DNA of 64,000 bases, from NCBI RefSeq assembly GCF_003289965.1, contig NZ_QMBQ01000002.1, forward strand, positions 620,001-684,000, written 5' to 3'. This DNA is from Mesorhizobium atlanticum. GTDB taxonomy: Bacteria; Pseudomonadota; Alphaproteobacteria; Rhizobiales; Rhizobiaceae. The notes under the pieces were generated by a model. The model was not told where the DNA came from. It did no database searches and saw only the letters and a program-made list of their open reading frames with translations. Below are positions 16,616 through 25,512 of the stretch, one piece after another. Within the stretch, counting starts at the first letter, position 1. The number at the start of each line of letters is the position of its first letter. Made by a program: the position numbers and the translations under genes.

Positions 16616-17470
16616 ATGGATCCGATTTCGAAATTCCTGACCGACTACAAAATCCCCATCGGGCCATGGGGCAAAGCCTTCTTCGGCTTTCTGACCGACA
16701 ATTTCGACACGATTTTCCGGGCGTTTTCAAACGGGCTGAATTTCATCCTCGATGGGGCGGTGAATCTCCTGCTGATGGTGCCGCCGGTGCTGTTGGCGCT
16801 GGTCATCGCGATCATCGCGTGGTTTTTGCAGCGGTCGCGGCCGCTCGCCATCGGCGTCTTCCTCGGCCTGATCTTCATCATTAACCAGAACCTGTGGAAG
16901 CAGACGGTGCAGACGCTGGTGCTGGTGGTTGCCGCCGCGGCCATGGCGATGGCGATCGGCGTGCCGCTCGGCATCTGGGCCGCGCACAAGCCGAAGGTCT
17001 ACCGCTTCATGCTGCCGGTGCTCGACCTGATGCAGACGCTGCCGACCTTCGTCTACCTGATCCCGGTGCTCACCCTGTTCGGGCTCGGCAACGCGCCCGG
17101 TCTCATCGTTACCATCATCTTCGTCATCCCGACGGCAGTCAGGCTCACCCATCTCGGCGTGGTCTCGGTGCCCAAGGCGATCATCGAAGCGGGCGAGGCC
17201 TTCGGCGCCACCAAGCGCCAGCTTCTGTGGAAGGTGGAGCTGCCGTCGGCGCTGCCGACCATCATGGCGGGTCTCACGCAATCGATCATGCTGTCGCTGT
17301 CGATGGTGGTGTTCGCCGCGCTGATCGGCGCCGGCGGCCTCGGCACGGAAATCAACCGCGCGCTCGGCTCGCGCCGCATCGATCTCGGGCTTGAAGCAGG
17401 CCTCGCAATCGTCGTGCTCGCCATCGTGCTCGACCGCATGACCCGCATCGGCGTTGGAGGAAAGAAATGA
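16616..17470 (+). CDS. choW: Choline ABC transporter, permease
   Basis: 284 residues with at least six membrane helices (LMVPPVLLALVIAIIAWFL, TLVLVVAAAAMAMAIGVPLG) and the permease-ATPase contact loop EAGEAFGATKRQLLWKVELP. It forms the inner-membrane channel with ChoV. The start ATG 16616 follows GAGAGGGGAAAG. The stop overlaps the choV start by four bases (ATGA), so the two are translationally coupled. Its own promoter must lie between the choX terminator and 16616, or it depends on readthrough. Confidence 0.93.
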   Translation: MDPISKFLTDYKIPIGPWGKAFFGFLTDNFDTIFRAFSNGLNFILDGAVNLLLMVPPVLLALVIAIIAWFLQRSRPLAIGVFLGLIFIINQNLWKQTVQTLVLVVAAAAMAMAIGVPLGIWAAHKPKVYRFMLPVLDLMQTLPTFVYLIPVLTLFGLGNAPGLIVTIIFVIPTAVRLTHLGVVSVPKAIIEAGEAFGATKRQLLWKVELPSALPTIMAGLTQSIMLSLSMVVFAALIGAGGLGTEINRALGSRRIDLGLEAGLAIVVLAIVLDRMTRIGVGGKK

Positions 17471-18648
17471 CCGTCGCGGTTGATTTCAAGAACGTAGACA
17501 TCGTCTTCGGCGCCGATCAGGCCGGTTCGCTGGCGCTGATCGACCAGGGCGCCACGCGCGCCGAGATCCTGGAAAAGACCGGCAATGTGCTGGGTTGCGC
17601 CGGCGCCAGCCTCACCGTGCATGAAGGCGAGATCTCGGTGCTGATGGGCCTGTCCGGCTCCGGCAAGTCGACGCTGCTCAGAGCCGTCAACCGGCTCAAC
17701 GTCGTGTCGCGCGGCCAGGTGCTGGTCAAGGACGGCGACCGCACCGTCGATGTCGTCACCTGCGACGAGGCGACCTTGCGGCGGTTGCGGCAGAAGCAGG
17801 TGGCCATGGTGTTCCAGCAGTTCGGGCTGCTGCCGTGGCGCACCGTCGAGGAAAATGTCGGCTTCGGCCTCGAGCTTGCCGGCGTGCCGGAGGCCGAGCG
17901 CAAGGCGCGGGTGCAGAAGCAACTGCAGCTTGTCCATCTCGATCAGTGGTCGAAGAAATACGCGCATGAGCTTTCGGGCGGCATGCAGCAGCGTGTCGGC
18001 CTGGCGCGTGCCTTCGCCACCGAGGCGCCGATCCTGTTGATGGACGAGCCGTTCTCGGCGCTCGACCCGCTGATCCGCACCAAGCTGCAGGACGAATTGC
18101 TGCAGCTTCAGGCCGAGCTCAAGAAGACCATCATCTTCGTCAGCCACGACCTCGAGGAGGCGCTGAAGATCGGCAGCCACATCACGATCATGGAAGGCGG
18201 CCGCATCGTGCAGACCGGAGCGCCGGAGGACATCGTTCTCAGACCCGCCAACGACTATGTCCGCGACTTCATCGCCAATGTGAATCCGCTGTCGGTGCTG
18301 ACGGCGTGGAACGTGATGCGCGATCGCCGCGACCTGGAGCAGGGCGACAACGGCTGGGTGTGGCTCGACCGGCGCAAGACGACGCGCTTCAAGATCGACG
18401 ACCATGGCCTGGTGGCCGCGGCCGAGCGCGACGGCAAGCCGGCGGTATGGGTCTCCTGCGCCGATGTCGAGCGCCAGCCGGAGGAAGGCGCGCAGGTGTT
18501 CTGGGCCAATCCCGGCACGCCGCTGAAAACGGTGATGCTCGCCATGCACCGCTCGCAGACGGCGCCGGTGGCGCTGTTCGACGAGGGCTCGCGTTTCGTC
18601 GGCGCGATCGGCATCCGCGACGTCCTGAGCGCCGTACTGCGGCGATAG
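17467..18648 (+). CDS. choV: Choline ABC transporter, ATP-binding protein
   Basis: 393 residues. Walker A GLSGSGKSTL (61-70), Q-loop, signature LSGGMQQRVGLARA, Walker B ILLMDEPFSALDP and the switch histidine in VSHDLEEAL are all present. The C-terminal 100 residues (DRRKTTRFKIDDHGLVAAAE onward) are a degenerate CBS-like regulatory region as in glycine betaine transporters. It energises choline import through ChoW. A GC-rich hairpin follows the gene. Confidence 0.94.
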   Translation: MTVAVDFKNVDIVFGADQAGSLALIDQGATRAEILEKTGNVLGCAGASLTVHEGEISVLMGLSGSGKSTLLRAVNRLNVVSRGQVLVKDGDRTVDVVTCDEATLRRLRQKQVAMVFQQFGLLPWRTVEENVGFGLELAGVPEAERKARVQKQLQLVHLDQWSKKYAHELSGGMQQRVGLARAFATEAPILLMDEPFSALDPLIRTKLQDELLQLQAELKKTIIFVSHDLEEALKIGSHITIMEGGRIVQTGAPEDIVLRPANDYVRDFIANVNPLSVLTAWNVMRDRRDLEQGDNGWVWLDRRKTTRFKIDDHGLVAAAERDGKPAVWVSCADVERQPEEGAQVFWANPGTPLKTVMLAMHRSQTAPVALFDEGSRFVGAIGIRDVLSAVLRR

Positions 18649-18656
18649 GCTTCTTT

Positions 18657-18707
18657 CGCGGGCACGCCGGATCTCCGGTCCGCGCGCTGCCCGCGGCTTG
18701 TCTTTCG
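18657..18707 (+). terminator. Possible terminator of choWV
   Basis: CGCGGGCA (18657-18664) pairs with TGCCCGCG (18688-18695), with an inner CCGG/CCGG stem. It is followed by CTTGTCTTTC, only a weak T run, so termination is plausible rather than certain. Confidence 0.4.
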
Positions 18708-18759
18708 CTTCCCTCGGGCGCAGAATCCACCTGTTGCGTGGCCATGCGCCAGAGGGGTG

Positions 18760-20793
18760 ATGCCGACGTCGCGCATAGGGGTTCCAGGCGCGATAGCGCT
18801 GTTGATTGTCGCCGGCGTCTCGCTTGGAAGCGGCGCGGTGTTCGCCCAAGATTTTGTCATCGGCAATGGCGGCATCGCCGGCCAACAGACGATGAGCAAT
18901 GCCGGCGACACCGGCATCGTGCAGGCGAATGGAGCGATCGAAACATTCGGTGCCGGCGTCGATGCGGTGCGGATGTTCAATTCGGGTCAGCGGCTGACCA
19001 ATTACGGGCTGATCGCGACATTGGGCGGCGGCGCCGCCAATGTGCATTCGCAAGGGCCCAACGCGACCATCCTCAACAACGGAGCGATCCTGGCGATAGG
19101 CGGTGGCTCGATCGGCGTCCTGTCGGAGGGCGGCAATGCGCGTATCGTGAACAGCGGCTCGATAGAAGCGCTTGGCGTCGCCACATACGGCATCATCAGC
19201 GATGCTCCGGGCGGGCATGTGGACAACCATGGCTTTATCGGCGTTTCCGGCACCGCTGCCGCGGGCATAATCGGCGATGGGCCGGACCTGACGGTGGACA
19301 ACAGCGGCTCCATCGAGGCCTATGGCACAGCGGCCGGGGGGATTCTCTGGCAGAGCAACGGGCTGCGACTCGACAATTCCGGGTCGATCGTTGTGTCGGG
19401 CCTGGCTTCGGTCGGCATCGGCGCCAGCGGCAATGACATCACCATCGCCAACAGCGGCACGGTCAATGTCTTCGGGACAGCTTCGACGGGTATCAGTACG
19501 CTGTTCGGCAACGCCACGATCACCAATTCCGGTTCGGTGATCGTAGGGGGGCTGGGCGGTGTCGGCATTGCGGCCCAGGCTGGCAACTCCGTCATCACCA
19601 ATTCCGGTCGCGTCTTCAGCGACCAGAGCGTGGCGATCTATTTCGGTGCGCCCGGCGCCACGCTGAACCTGTTGGGCGGGACGGCCATCCAGGGGCCGAT
19701 TGTCTTTTCCGGCGGCGGCAACACGGTCACCTTCGGTCCGGGGCTGAATGCCGTCTTGAGTTTTTCGGGGAGCGGCCTGCCGCAAACCATTCTCACAGGC
19801 GGCAGGCCGTTCGTGACAAGCAGCGACAGCGCGGCGGTGGTCGACATCACCGGATTTGCGAGCAGCGCGCCGCTGCTCGAGGACCTTGTCGAGGGCATAG
19901 CCGGCGTCGTCGAGGCGCGTTTGCCCGCCCCAGGCGATGACTTGCTTGCGCCGCGGAAAGGTCCTGACGCCTGGATCTCCACCTTCGGCGGGATACGCTC
20001 CCAGGCGAGCTCCGGAGCATCAGCCGGGTTCAGCGAAGCGCTGGGCGGCGTGGTCGCCGGCGCTGAAAGGCACTCGGGCGACGGCTTCCTTGGTGGCCTG
20101 TTCCTCGGCGGCGCCGCCGGATCGACCGAGGTCGACGATGATGCGCAGGAGATCGTCCATCGCGGCGCGTTCGCCGGCGGCTATCTCGACTATGACGCAG
20201 GTGCGCATTTCGCCGAAGCGGCCTTCGTCGCCGGCGTGCTGCAGGAGCGCAGCCGCCGCCTTGTCGCGAACAATTTGGTGCTCGGCGGCATCGAGACGGC
20301 GCGGGCCGATTTCAACGGCGTTTTCCTCAGCCCGTCAGTCACGCTCGGCATGCGGCTGCCGGTGAGGGCCGGTACACTGATGCCCAGCGTGCGGCTGCGC
20401 TATGCGGGGCTCTTCATCGATGACTACGCGGAGACCGGCTCGGACGGCAATCTCGGGGTCTCGCGGCGTGACGTCAACGTCTTGGAGGCGCGCGGCCAGC
20501 TCGCGCTGGCGCTCGCTCCCGTCAGCACGCCGAGCCAGGCCTGGCAAACCACGCTTCGCGCCGGGGTCGACGCGATCGCGCAAAGCAGCGACTACGTGTC
20601 GGCGACATTGCTCGGCCAGGACATCTCTTTTCCCGCGGGCGGCAGAAAATTCGTGTTGCGCGGCTTTGCCGGCGCGGACGTCGCGGCGGAGGTGGGCGCT
20701 GGCCTGACGCTCGATGCCGGCTTCGAGGCGGGTTACGGCACCGACAACGCCTTCACTCTCCGAGGCCAGGCTCGCCTCAGCAAGGCTTTTTGA
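18760..20793 (+). CDS. Autotransporter (type V secretion) with repeat passenger
   Basis: 677 residues. A signal peptide ends near AVFA (about 30). Residues 31-350 are a Gly/Asn/Ser-rich beta-helix passenger with a recurring NSGSI-x-x-x-G-x-A-x-x-G-I pattern. Residues about 395-677 form the outer-membrane beta-barrel, ending in RGQARLSKAF with the terminal Phe recognised by the BAM complex. It is likely a surface-exposed or released adhesin. ATG 18760 closely follows AGAGGGG; GTG 18757 is an alternative. It is a single gene between choV and an unrelated hydrolase. Confidence 0.85.
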   Translation: MPTSRIGVPGAIALLIVAGVSLGSGAVFAQDFVIGNGGIAGQQTMSNAGDTGIVQANGAIETFGAGVDAVRMFNSGQRLTNYGLIATLGGGAANVHSQGPNATILNNGAILAIGGGSIGVLSEGGNARIVNSGSIEALGVATYGIISDAPGGHVDNHGFIGVSGTAAAGIIGDGPDLTVDNSGSIEAYGTAAGGILWQSNGLRLDNSGSIVVSGLASVGIGASGNDITIANSGTVNVFGTASTGISTLFGNATITNSGSVIVGGLGGVGIAAQAGNSVITNSGRVFSDQSVAIYFGAPGATLNLLGGTAIQGPIVFSGGGNTVTFGPGLNAVLSFSGSGLPQTILTGGRPFVTSSDSAAVVDITGFASSAPLLEDLVEGIAGVVEARLPAPGDDLLAPRKGPDAWISTFGGIRSQASSGASAGFSEALGGVVAGAERHSGDGFLGGLFLGGAAGSTEVDDDAQEIVHRGAFAGGYLDYDAGAHFAEAAFVAGVLQERSRRLVANNLVLGGIETARADFNGVFLSPSVTLGMRLPVRAGTLMPSVRLRYAGLFIDDYAETGSDGNLGVSRRDVNVLEARGQLALALAPVSTPSQAWQTTLRAGVDAIAQSSDYVSATLLGQDISFPAGGRKFVLRGFAGADVAAEVGAGLTLDAGFEAGYGTDNAFTLRGQARLSKAF

Positions 20794-20974
20794 GGGTTCT
20801 GATCGACCAGCCCGTATCGCATTTGAGGGCTGGTGTCTCGTGGTGCGGGGAAGGCCGTCTACCAGTGTCTATATTTTTCGAAATCCATTCTGATTCCAGA
20901 AGCCTATGCAGTAGAATATTGCTACGGCCGCGAGGGCGATGCCCGGCGGTGAAAATGCAGCGGGGTACGCGACG

Positions 20975-22012
20975 ATGATTTTCCGCCAGCTCTTCGATTC
21001 CGTCTCGGGCACCTACTCGTATCTGCTTGCCAGCCGGCGCGGCGGCGAGGCGCTGATCATCGATCCGGTGCTGGAGAAGGTCGAGCGCTATCTGCAATTG
21101 GTCAATGAGCTGGACCTGAGGCTGGTCAAGGCGGTGGACACGCATCTTCACGCCGACCATATCACCGGCCTCGGCGCCCTGCGCGACAGGACGCATTGCG
21201 TGACCGTGATGGGCGAGCAGACCAAGGCCGACGTGGTGTCGATGCGGCTTGCCGACGGCGACAAGCTTGGCATCGAGGGGCTGGCGCTCGACGTCATCTA
21301 CACGCCCGGCCACACCGACGATTCCTACAGCTTCGTCCTGCCCGACCGGGTCTTCACCGGCGATACGCTGCTCATCCGCGGCACCGGTCGCACCGACTTC
21401 CAGAACGGCGATCCGCGGCAGCAATATGAATCGATCTTCGGCCGCCTGCTCAAGCTGCCGGACGAGACGCTGATCTTCCCGGCGCATGACTATAAGGGCG
21501 AGACCGTGTCGACGATCGGCGAGGAGAAGGCCTTCAACCCGCGCCTGCAGGTGAAATCGGTCGACGAGTATGTCCACATCATGAACAATCTCAATTTGTC
21601 CAACCCGAAGATGATGGACGTGGCCGTGCCCGCCAACATGCGGGTTGGGCTGCATCAGGACGACATCGCCAGCCGCGGCTGGGCGGTAACGGCAGAACAG
21701 GCGCTGGCGCTGGTGGGGCGACCCGACGTGGCGCTGATCGACCTGCGCGAGCAGTCGGAGCGCGAGCGCCACGGCGTCATCCCCGGCGCCATCCATCTGC
21801 CCTATGCGCGGCTGCAGGAAAACATCGCCGCCGGCGGCATGCTGCACGAGCTGGCGAAATCAACGAGCAAGCAGCTGCTGTTCTACTGCGCCTTCGGTGA
21901 GCGTTCGGCGATGGCCGTGCAGGCGGCGCAGGATGTCGGGATTTCCAGCGCCCGCCACATCCAAGGCGGCATCGACGCCTGGCGGAAGGCCAGCGGCCCG
22001 CTCGTGCACTGA
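20975..22012 (+). CDS. Persulfide dioxygenase-like MBL hydrolase fused to rhodanese
   Basis: 345 residues. Residues 1-230 are an ETHE1-like metallo-beta-lactamase fold with metal ligands H57-x-H59-x-D61-H62, His113, Asp130 and His171 (FPAHDYKG). Residues 235-345 are a rhodanese domain with the active-site Cys305 in FYCAFGERS. Such fusions oxidise glutathione persulfide to sulfite and move sulfane sulfur between steps. ATG 20975 is chosen as the usual family N-terminus (MIFRQLFD); an ATG at 20939 in frame would add 12 residues. The cysK-type gene 2.3 kb away may be metabolically related, but is not in the same operon. Confidence 0.88.
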   Translation: MIFRQLFDSVSGTYSYLLASRRGGEALIIDPVLEKVERYLQLVNELDLRLVKAVDTHLHADHITGLGALRDRTHCVTVMGEQTKADVVSMRLADGDKLGIEGLALDVIYTPGHTDDSYSFVLPDRVFTGDTLLIRGTGRTDFQNGDPRQQYESIFGRLLKLPDETLIFPAHDYKGETVSTIGEEKAFNPRLQVKSVDEYVHIMNNLNLSNPKMMDVAVPANMRVGLHQDDIASRGWAVTAEQALALVGRPDVALIDLREQSERERHGVIPGAIHLPYARLQENIAAGGMLHELAKSTSKQLLFYCAFGERSAMAVQAAQDVGISSARHIQGGIDAWRKASGPLVH

Positions 22013-22064
22013 GGCGTGTTGATATTCATTTTCGACTCGGCCTGACCTGAATCTCAACACACCT
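22012..22064. repeat. Imperfect intergenic palindrome, possible bidirectional terminator
   Basis: AGGCGTGTTGATATTCA (22012-22028) pairs with TGAATCTCAACACACCT (22048-22064) except at two positions. It lies between convergent genes and looks like another dispersed rhizobial palindrome. Confidence 0.55.
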
Positions 22065-22103
22065 TAGGGGTCTGCCGAATGCAGGCGAAGCCGGCTTGGC
22101 GGC

Positions 22104-24176
22104 TCAGTTCAGCCCGATCAACTTGGCGCCGTTCCGGAACAGGGCTTCCCCATCCCGGTCGAAGCGGAACGTGGCGATGAAATCGTCGGCACGATAGTTC
22201 GGCAAGGTGCTGCGGATCGTCGCGGCGAAGGTGCGCGCCTCGTCCTGCCGACCGGCCAGCGCTAGGCAGTGCGCGGCGATCGCCAGAATGATGACATGGG
22301 CGTTGGGCCTCGCGGCCGCCTTCAGCGCCCATTCGGCGGCCGCTTCGAATTCGCCGAGCCTGGCATGCGCCATGGCGCGCGCGCCCATCATGCCGAACAG
22401 CAGCGGATCGAAGGGGCTGAGATGGCGCGAATGGTCGGATGAGCCGATTGCCGATTGCGGATCGCCCGACTGCGAATGGACGAAGGACAGCGCGTAATGG
22501 CCGAGCGCGAAGTTGGGGCTGAGGTCGACGGCATTCGCCAGTTCCAGCAGCGAGCCGTCCTGTTCGCCGCGCAGCCACAGCGCGCGGCCCATTGCCCAGT
22601 GGGCGGCGGGGTTGCGGTCGTCGACCAAGAGGCTCTGGCCGGCGCTTTCGAAGGCAAGCGCGGTCTCACGATCGCGGTCGCCCCAGCGCTGGAAGGCATT
22701 CTGCCAGTGGGTGAAGGACATGCCGGCATAGGCACGCGCAAAAGTGGGGTCGAGCTTCAGCGCCTCGCCGAAGAAATGCTGCGCCAGCTCGTTTTCCTGG
22801 CGGGTGAAGCGATACATGTGCCAGAGGCCACGATGGTAGGCCTCCCAGGCGTTGAGCGAATTGGGCGCCTTCAGCAATGCGCGGTTGCGCTCCACCGTGG
22901 CGATCTCGGCGGCGATGGAGGAAACGATGCTGTTGCCGATATCCTCGATGACGATGAAGATGTCGTCGGGCTTGTGCTCGAAGGTCTCGGCCCAGACGAT
23001 CCTTGCCGTGCGCACCTCGACAAGCTCGACCGACACGACGAAACGTCCCGGCAGGCTGCGCACCGAGCCTGTCGCGACATAGTCGACATTCAGCCTGCGT
23101 CCTGCATCTTCCGGCGCGATGTTCTTTTCGGCGAGCGCGAAGACCGAGCCGCGGGCGATGACGAAGAAATCGCGAAGCTTGGCAAGCCGCGTGATGATGT
23201 CGTGCGTGAGGCCGTCGGCAAGCCCGCCACGGAAGCCGCCGGTGCCGGCGCTCTCCGCAAACGGCATCACCGCGAGCGAAGCCCGGCGTGTCGCCGCGGA
23301 TTCGGGCTCGATCGCGGCGACTGGCGATTCCGGGAAAGGGAAGGCAGGCTCGGATCTGGTGCCTGGCGTTGCGCCGGCGTTCCGGGCCCTTATCTCCTGC
23401 CAGGCCTCGCGTAGCGGCGTGAAATCCAGATCCTCGGAATGAAACAGCTCCGCAGCGGTGGCAAGGTGCTCCTCGCCGGCGCCGATCTGCCCGCTCCGGG
23501 CGAGGTTTTCCAGCAGCGCCACATGCGCGCGACCGTCGAAGGGCGCAAGCTCCAGCCATTTGTCGATATAGGCGCCGGCCTCATCGGCTCCCTGCGGGAC
23601 AAGGCCGATGATATGCTCCAGGACGGCGACATGGCATGCGCTGAAACGGCGGCGCTGCGCGGTCAGCCAGCTGCCGAAATGCGGGCTGCGATCGACCTCC
23701 AGCCCATCGAGGAAGTCGCCGGCGAACAGTTGCGCAAGCGTCCGCAGACGGTCGAGGCCGAGCGTCTCGATTCCTTCCGCCACCGCGCCGGCGGCCTCGA
23801 CGGCATCGACGCTCATATCGCCGAGGCGAAGCGCAACGGTGTCGCCTTCGGTCTCGATGCGGTGCAAGCCCGGTTCGTCGAGCGCGGCACGCAGTTTGCT
23901 GAGGCACCAGCGCAGCTCGCCGCGCGGATCGTTGGGGACGTCCCATAGAAGCTCGCAGAGCCGGCTGCGGCTGACGGGGCGGGGCGCCAGCGCCAGATAG
24001 GCAAGCAGCGCGCGCAGCTTGCGTGACGATGGCAGCGCGACGGGAACATCGTCGCGCATGATCGCGAGCGGGCCGAGCAGCCTGATCGAAAGGCGGGCTG
24101 CCTTGCTTTTCCGGGCCGACCAAACGGATTCCACGTCCGTTTCCACGCTCGCTCCCACGCTGACTGGCTGGTCCAT
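22104..24176 (-). CDS. BTAD/SARP-like regulator with TolB-like and TPR domains
   Basis: 690 residues. An OmpR-type winged helix (about 30-115; LALAPRPVSRSRLCELLWDV) is followed by a bacterial transcriptional activation domain (about 120-260), a TolB-N/CadC-like segment (about 300-430; LAVMPFAESAGTGG, DYVATGSVRSLPGRF) and TPR-like helices to the end. This architecture is frequent in Mesorhizobium-type genomes and rarely characterised. No membrane helix. It is divergent from the cysteine synthase gene at 24348; a regulatory link is only positional. Confidence 0.82.
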   Translation of the reverse strand: MDQPVSVGASVETDVESVWSARKSKAARLSIRLLGPLAIMRDDVPVALPSSRKLRALLAYLALAPRPVSRSRLCELLWDVPNDPRGELRWCLSKLRAALDEPGLHRIETEGDTVALRLGDMSVDAVEAAGAVAEGIETLGLDRLRTLAQLFAGDFLDGLEVDRSPHFGSWLTAQRRRFSACHVAVLEHIIGLVPQGADEAGAYIDKWLELAPFDGRAHVALLENLARSGQIGAGEEHLATAAELFHSEDLDFTPLREAWQEIRARNAGATPGTRSEPAFPFPESPVAAIEPESAATRRASLAVMPFAESAGTGGFRGGLADGLTHDIITRLAKLRDFFVIARGSVFALAEKNIAPEDAGRRLNVDYVATGSVRSLPGRFVVSVELVEVRTARIVWAETFEHKPDDIFIVIEDIGNSIVSSIAAEIATVERNRALLKAPNSLNAWEAYHRGLWHMYRFTRQENELAQHFFGEALKLDPTFARAYAGMSFTHWQNAFQRWGDRDRETALAFESAGQSLLVDDRNPAAHWAMGRALWLRGEQDGSLLELANAVDLSPNFALGHYALSFVHSQSGDPQSAIGSSDHSRHLSPFDPLLFGMMGARAMAHARLGEFEAAAEWALKAAARPNAHVIILAIAAHCLALAGRQDEARTFAATIRSTLPNYRADDFIATFRFDRDGEALFRNGAKLIGLN

Positions 24177-24347
24177 GTTCTATCACCAAACACGACAGGG
24201 CGCATCCTGCAGCGAGTTTTCGAGCCGTATGCGGCCTTTGCCGAAATGCCGGCAAGTCAGACACAACTAGCGCGGCAAGGTGTCGAAACCGCGCCGCCCA
24301 ATCCGCCGGTTTGTAACCGGCATGTGAAATTTCGAGGAGAAAGCCCC

Positions 24348-25433
24348 ATGCTGCATCAATTGAAAATCAGGACCACGGCCGGCCGCGGCCGGCTGTTCGA
24401 CAGCATTCTCGACACGGTCGGCGACACGCCGGTCATCCGCATCAACAATCTCGGGCCGGGTCACGCGACGATCTATGTGAAGGCCGAGTTCTTCAATCCG
24501 GCGGCCTCGGTCAAGGACCGGCTGGCGCTCAACATCATCGAGGAAGGCGAGCGCAGCGGCAAGCTCAAGCCCGGCCAGACGGTCGTGGAGGCGACGAGCG
24601 GCAATACCGGCATCGGCCTTGCCATGGTCTGTGCACAGAAAGGCTATCCGCTGGTGGTGACGATGGCCGACAGCTTCTCCATCGAGCGGCGCAAGCTGAT
24701 GCGCATGCTCGGTGCCAAGGTGGTGCTGACGCCACGCGCCCAGAAGGGCTTTGGCATGTACAAGAAGGCGGTCGAGCTTGCCGAGGCCAATGGCTGGTTC
24801 CTGGCGCGCCAATTCGAGACCGAGGCCAATGCCGCCATCCACGAGGCGACCACGGGCCGCGAGATCATCAACGATTTCGCTGGTTCGAGGCTCGACGTCC
24901 TTGTCACCGGCTATGGTACCGGCGGCACGGTGGCCGGGGTCGGCCGGGTGCTGCGCCGCGAGCGGCCGGAGGTGAAGATCGTGCTTGCCGAGCCGGCGAA
25001 CGCGCAGCTGATCGGCAGCGGCAAGGCCCAGGAGCGCGGCGCCGGTGGGGCTCCGGCAGCCAGCCATCCGGCTTTCGAGCCGCATCCGATCCAGGGCTGG
25101 ACGCCGGACTTCATCCCTAATGTCCTGCAGGAGGCGATCGACCGGCACTATTACGATGAAGTGGTGCCGATCCCCGGTCCCGAAGGCATCAAATGGGCGA
25201 AGGCGCTGGCGCAGCAGGAAGGCATCTTCACCGGCATTTCCGGCGGCGCCACCTTCGCCGTGGCACGCCAGATCGCCGGCAAGGCTCCGGCCGGCTCTGT
25301 GATCCTGTGCATGCTGCCCGACACCGGCGAACGCTACATGTCGACGCCGCTCTTCGACGGCATCGAGGCCGATATGGACGCCGAGGAAACCGCGCTGTCG
25401 CGATCGACGCCGAGCTGCCAGTTCGACGCCTGA
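24348..25433 (+). CDS. cysK: PLP-dependent cysteine synthase family protein
   Basis: 361 residues, somewhat longer than the usual 310-330. The PLP lysine is Lys56 in NPAASVKDRLA, the phosphate and substrate loop is TSGNTG (83-88) and the cofactor loop is TGYGTGGT. It makes cysteine (or a related product) from O-acetylserine and sulfide. Residues about 226-250 carry an insertion relative to classical CysK (KAQERGAGGAPAASHPAFEP). ATG 24348 follows GAGGAGA by seven bases. A strong hairpin follows the gene. The exact sulfur donor is not settled by the sequence. Confidence 0.85.
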   Translation: MLHQLKIRTTAGRGRLFDSILDTVGDTPVIRINNLGPGHATIYVKAEFFNPAASVKDRLALNIIEEGERSGKLKPGQTVVEATSGNTGIGLAMVCAQKGYPLVVTMADSFSIERRKLMRMLGAKVVLTPRAQKGFGMYKKAVELAEANGWFLARQFETEANAAIHEATTGREIINDFAGSRLDVLVTGYGTGGTVAGVGRVLRRERPEVKIVLAEPANAQLIGSGKAQERGAGGAPAASHPAFEPHPIQGWTPDFIPNVLQEAIDRHYYDEVVPIPGPEGIKWAKALAQQEGIFTGISGGATFAVARQIAGKAPAGSVILCMLPDTGERYMSTPLFDGIEADMDAEETALSRSTPSCQFDA

Positions 25434-25444
25434 AGATGGATATC

Positions 25445-25480
25445 GCGACGCCGCCTTTCAAACGGCGGCGTCGCTATTTG
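25445..25480 (+). terminator. Terminator after the cysteine synthase gene
   Basis: GCGACGCCGCC (25445-25455) and GGCGGCGTCGC (25464-25474) form a perfect 11-bp stem with an eight-base loop. The T run after it is short (TATTTG). Confidence 0.65.
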
Positions 25481-25512
25481 CGCATGATCACCCATGCCGG
25501 CGGGAGATAGGA

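Noticed and set aside
17053..19785. 910-residue minus-strand open frame over choWV and the autotransporter
   Set aside because: Long only because of GC bias; the sense strand holds choW, choV and an autotransporter with family motifs.
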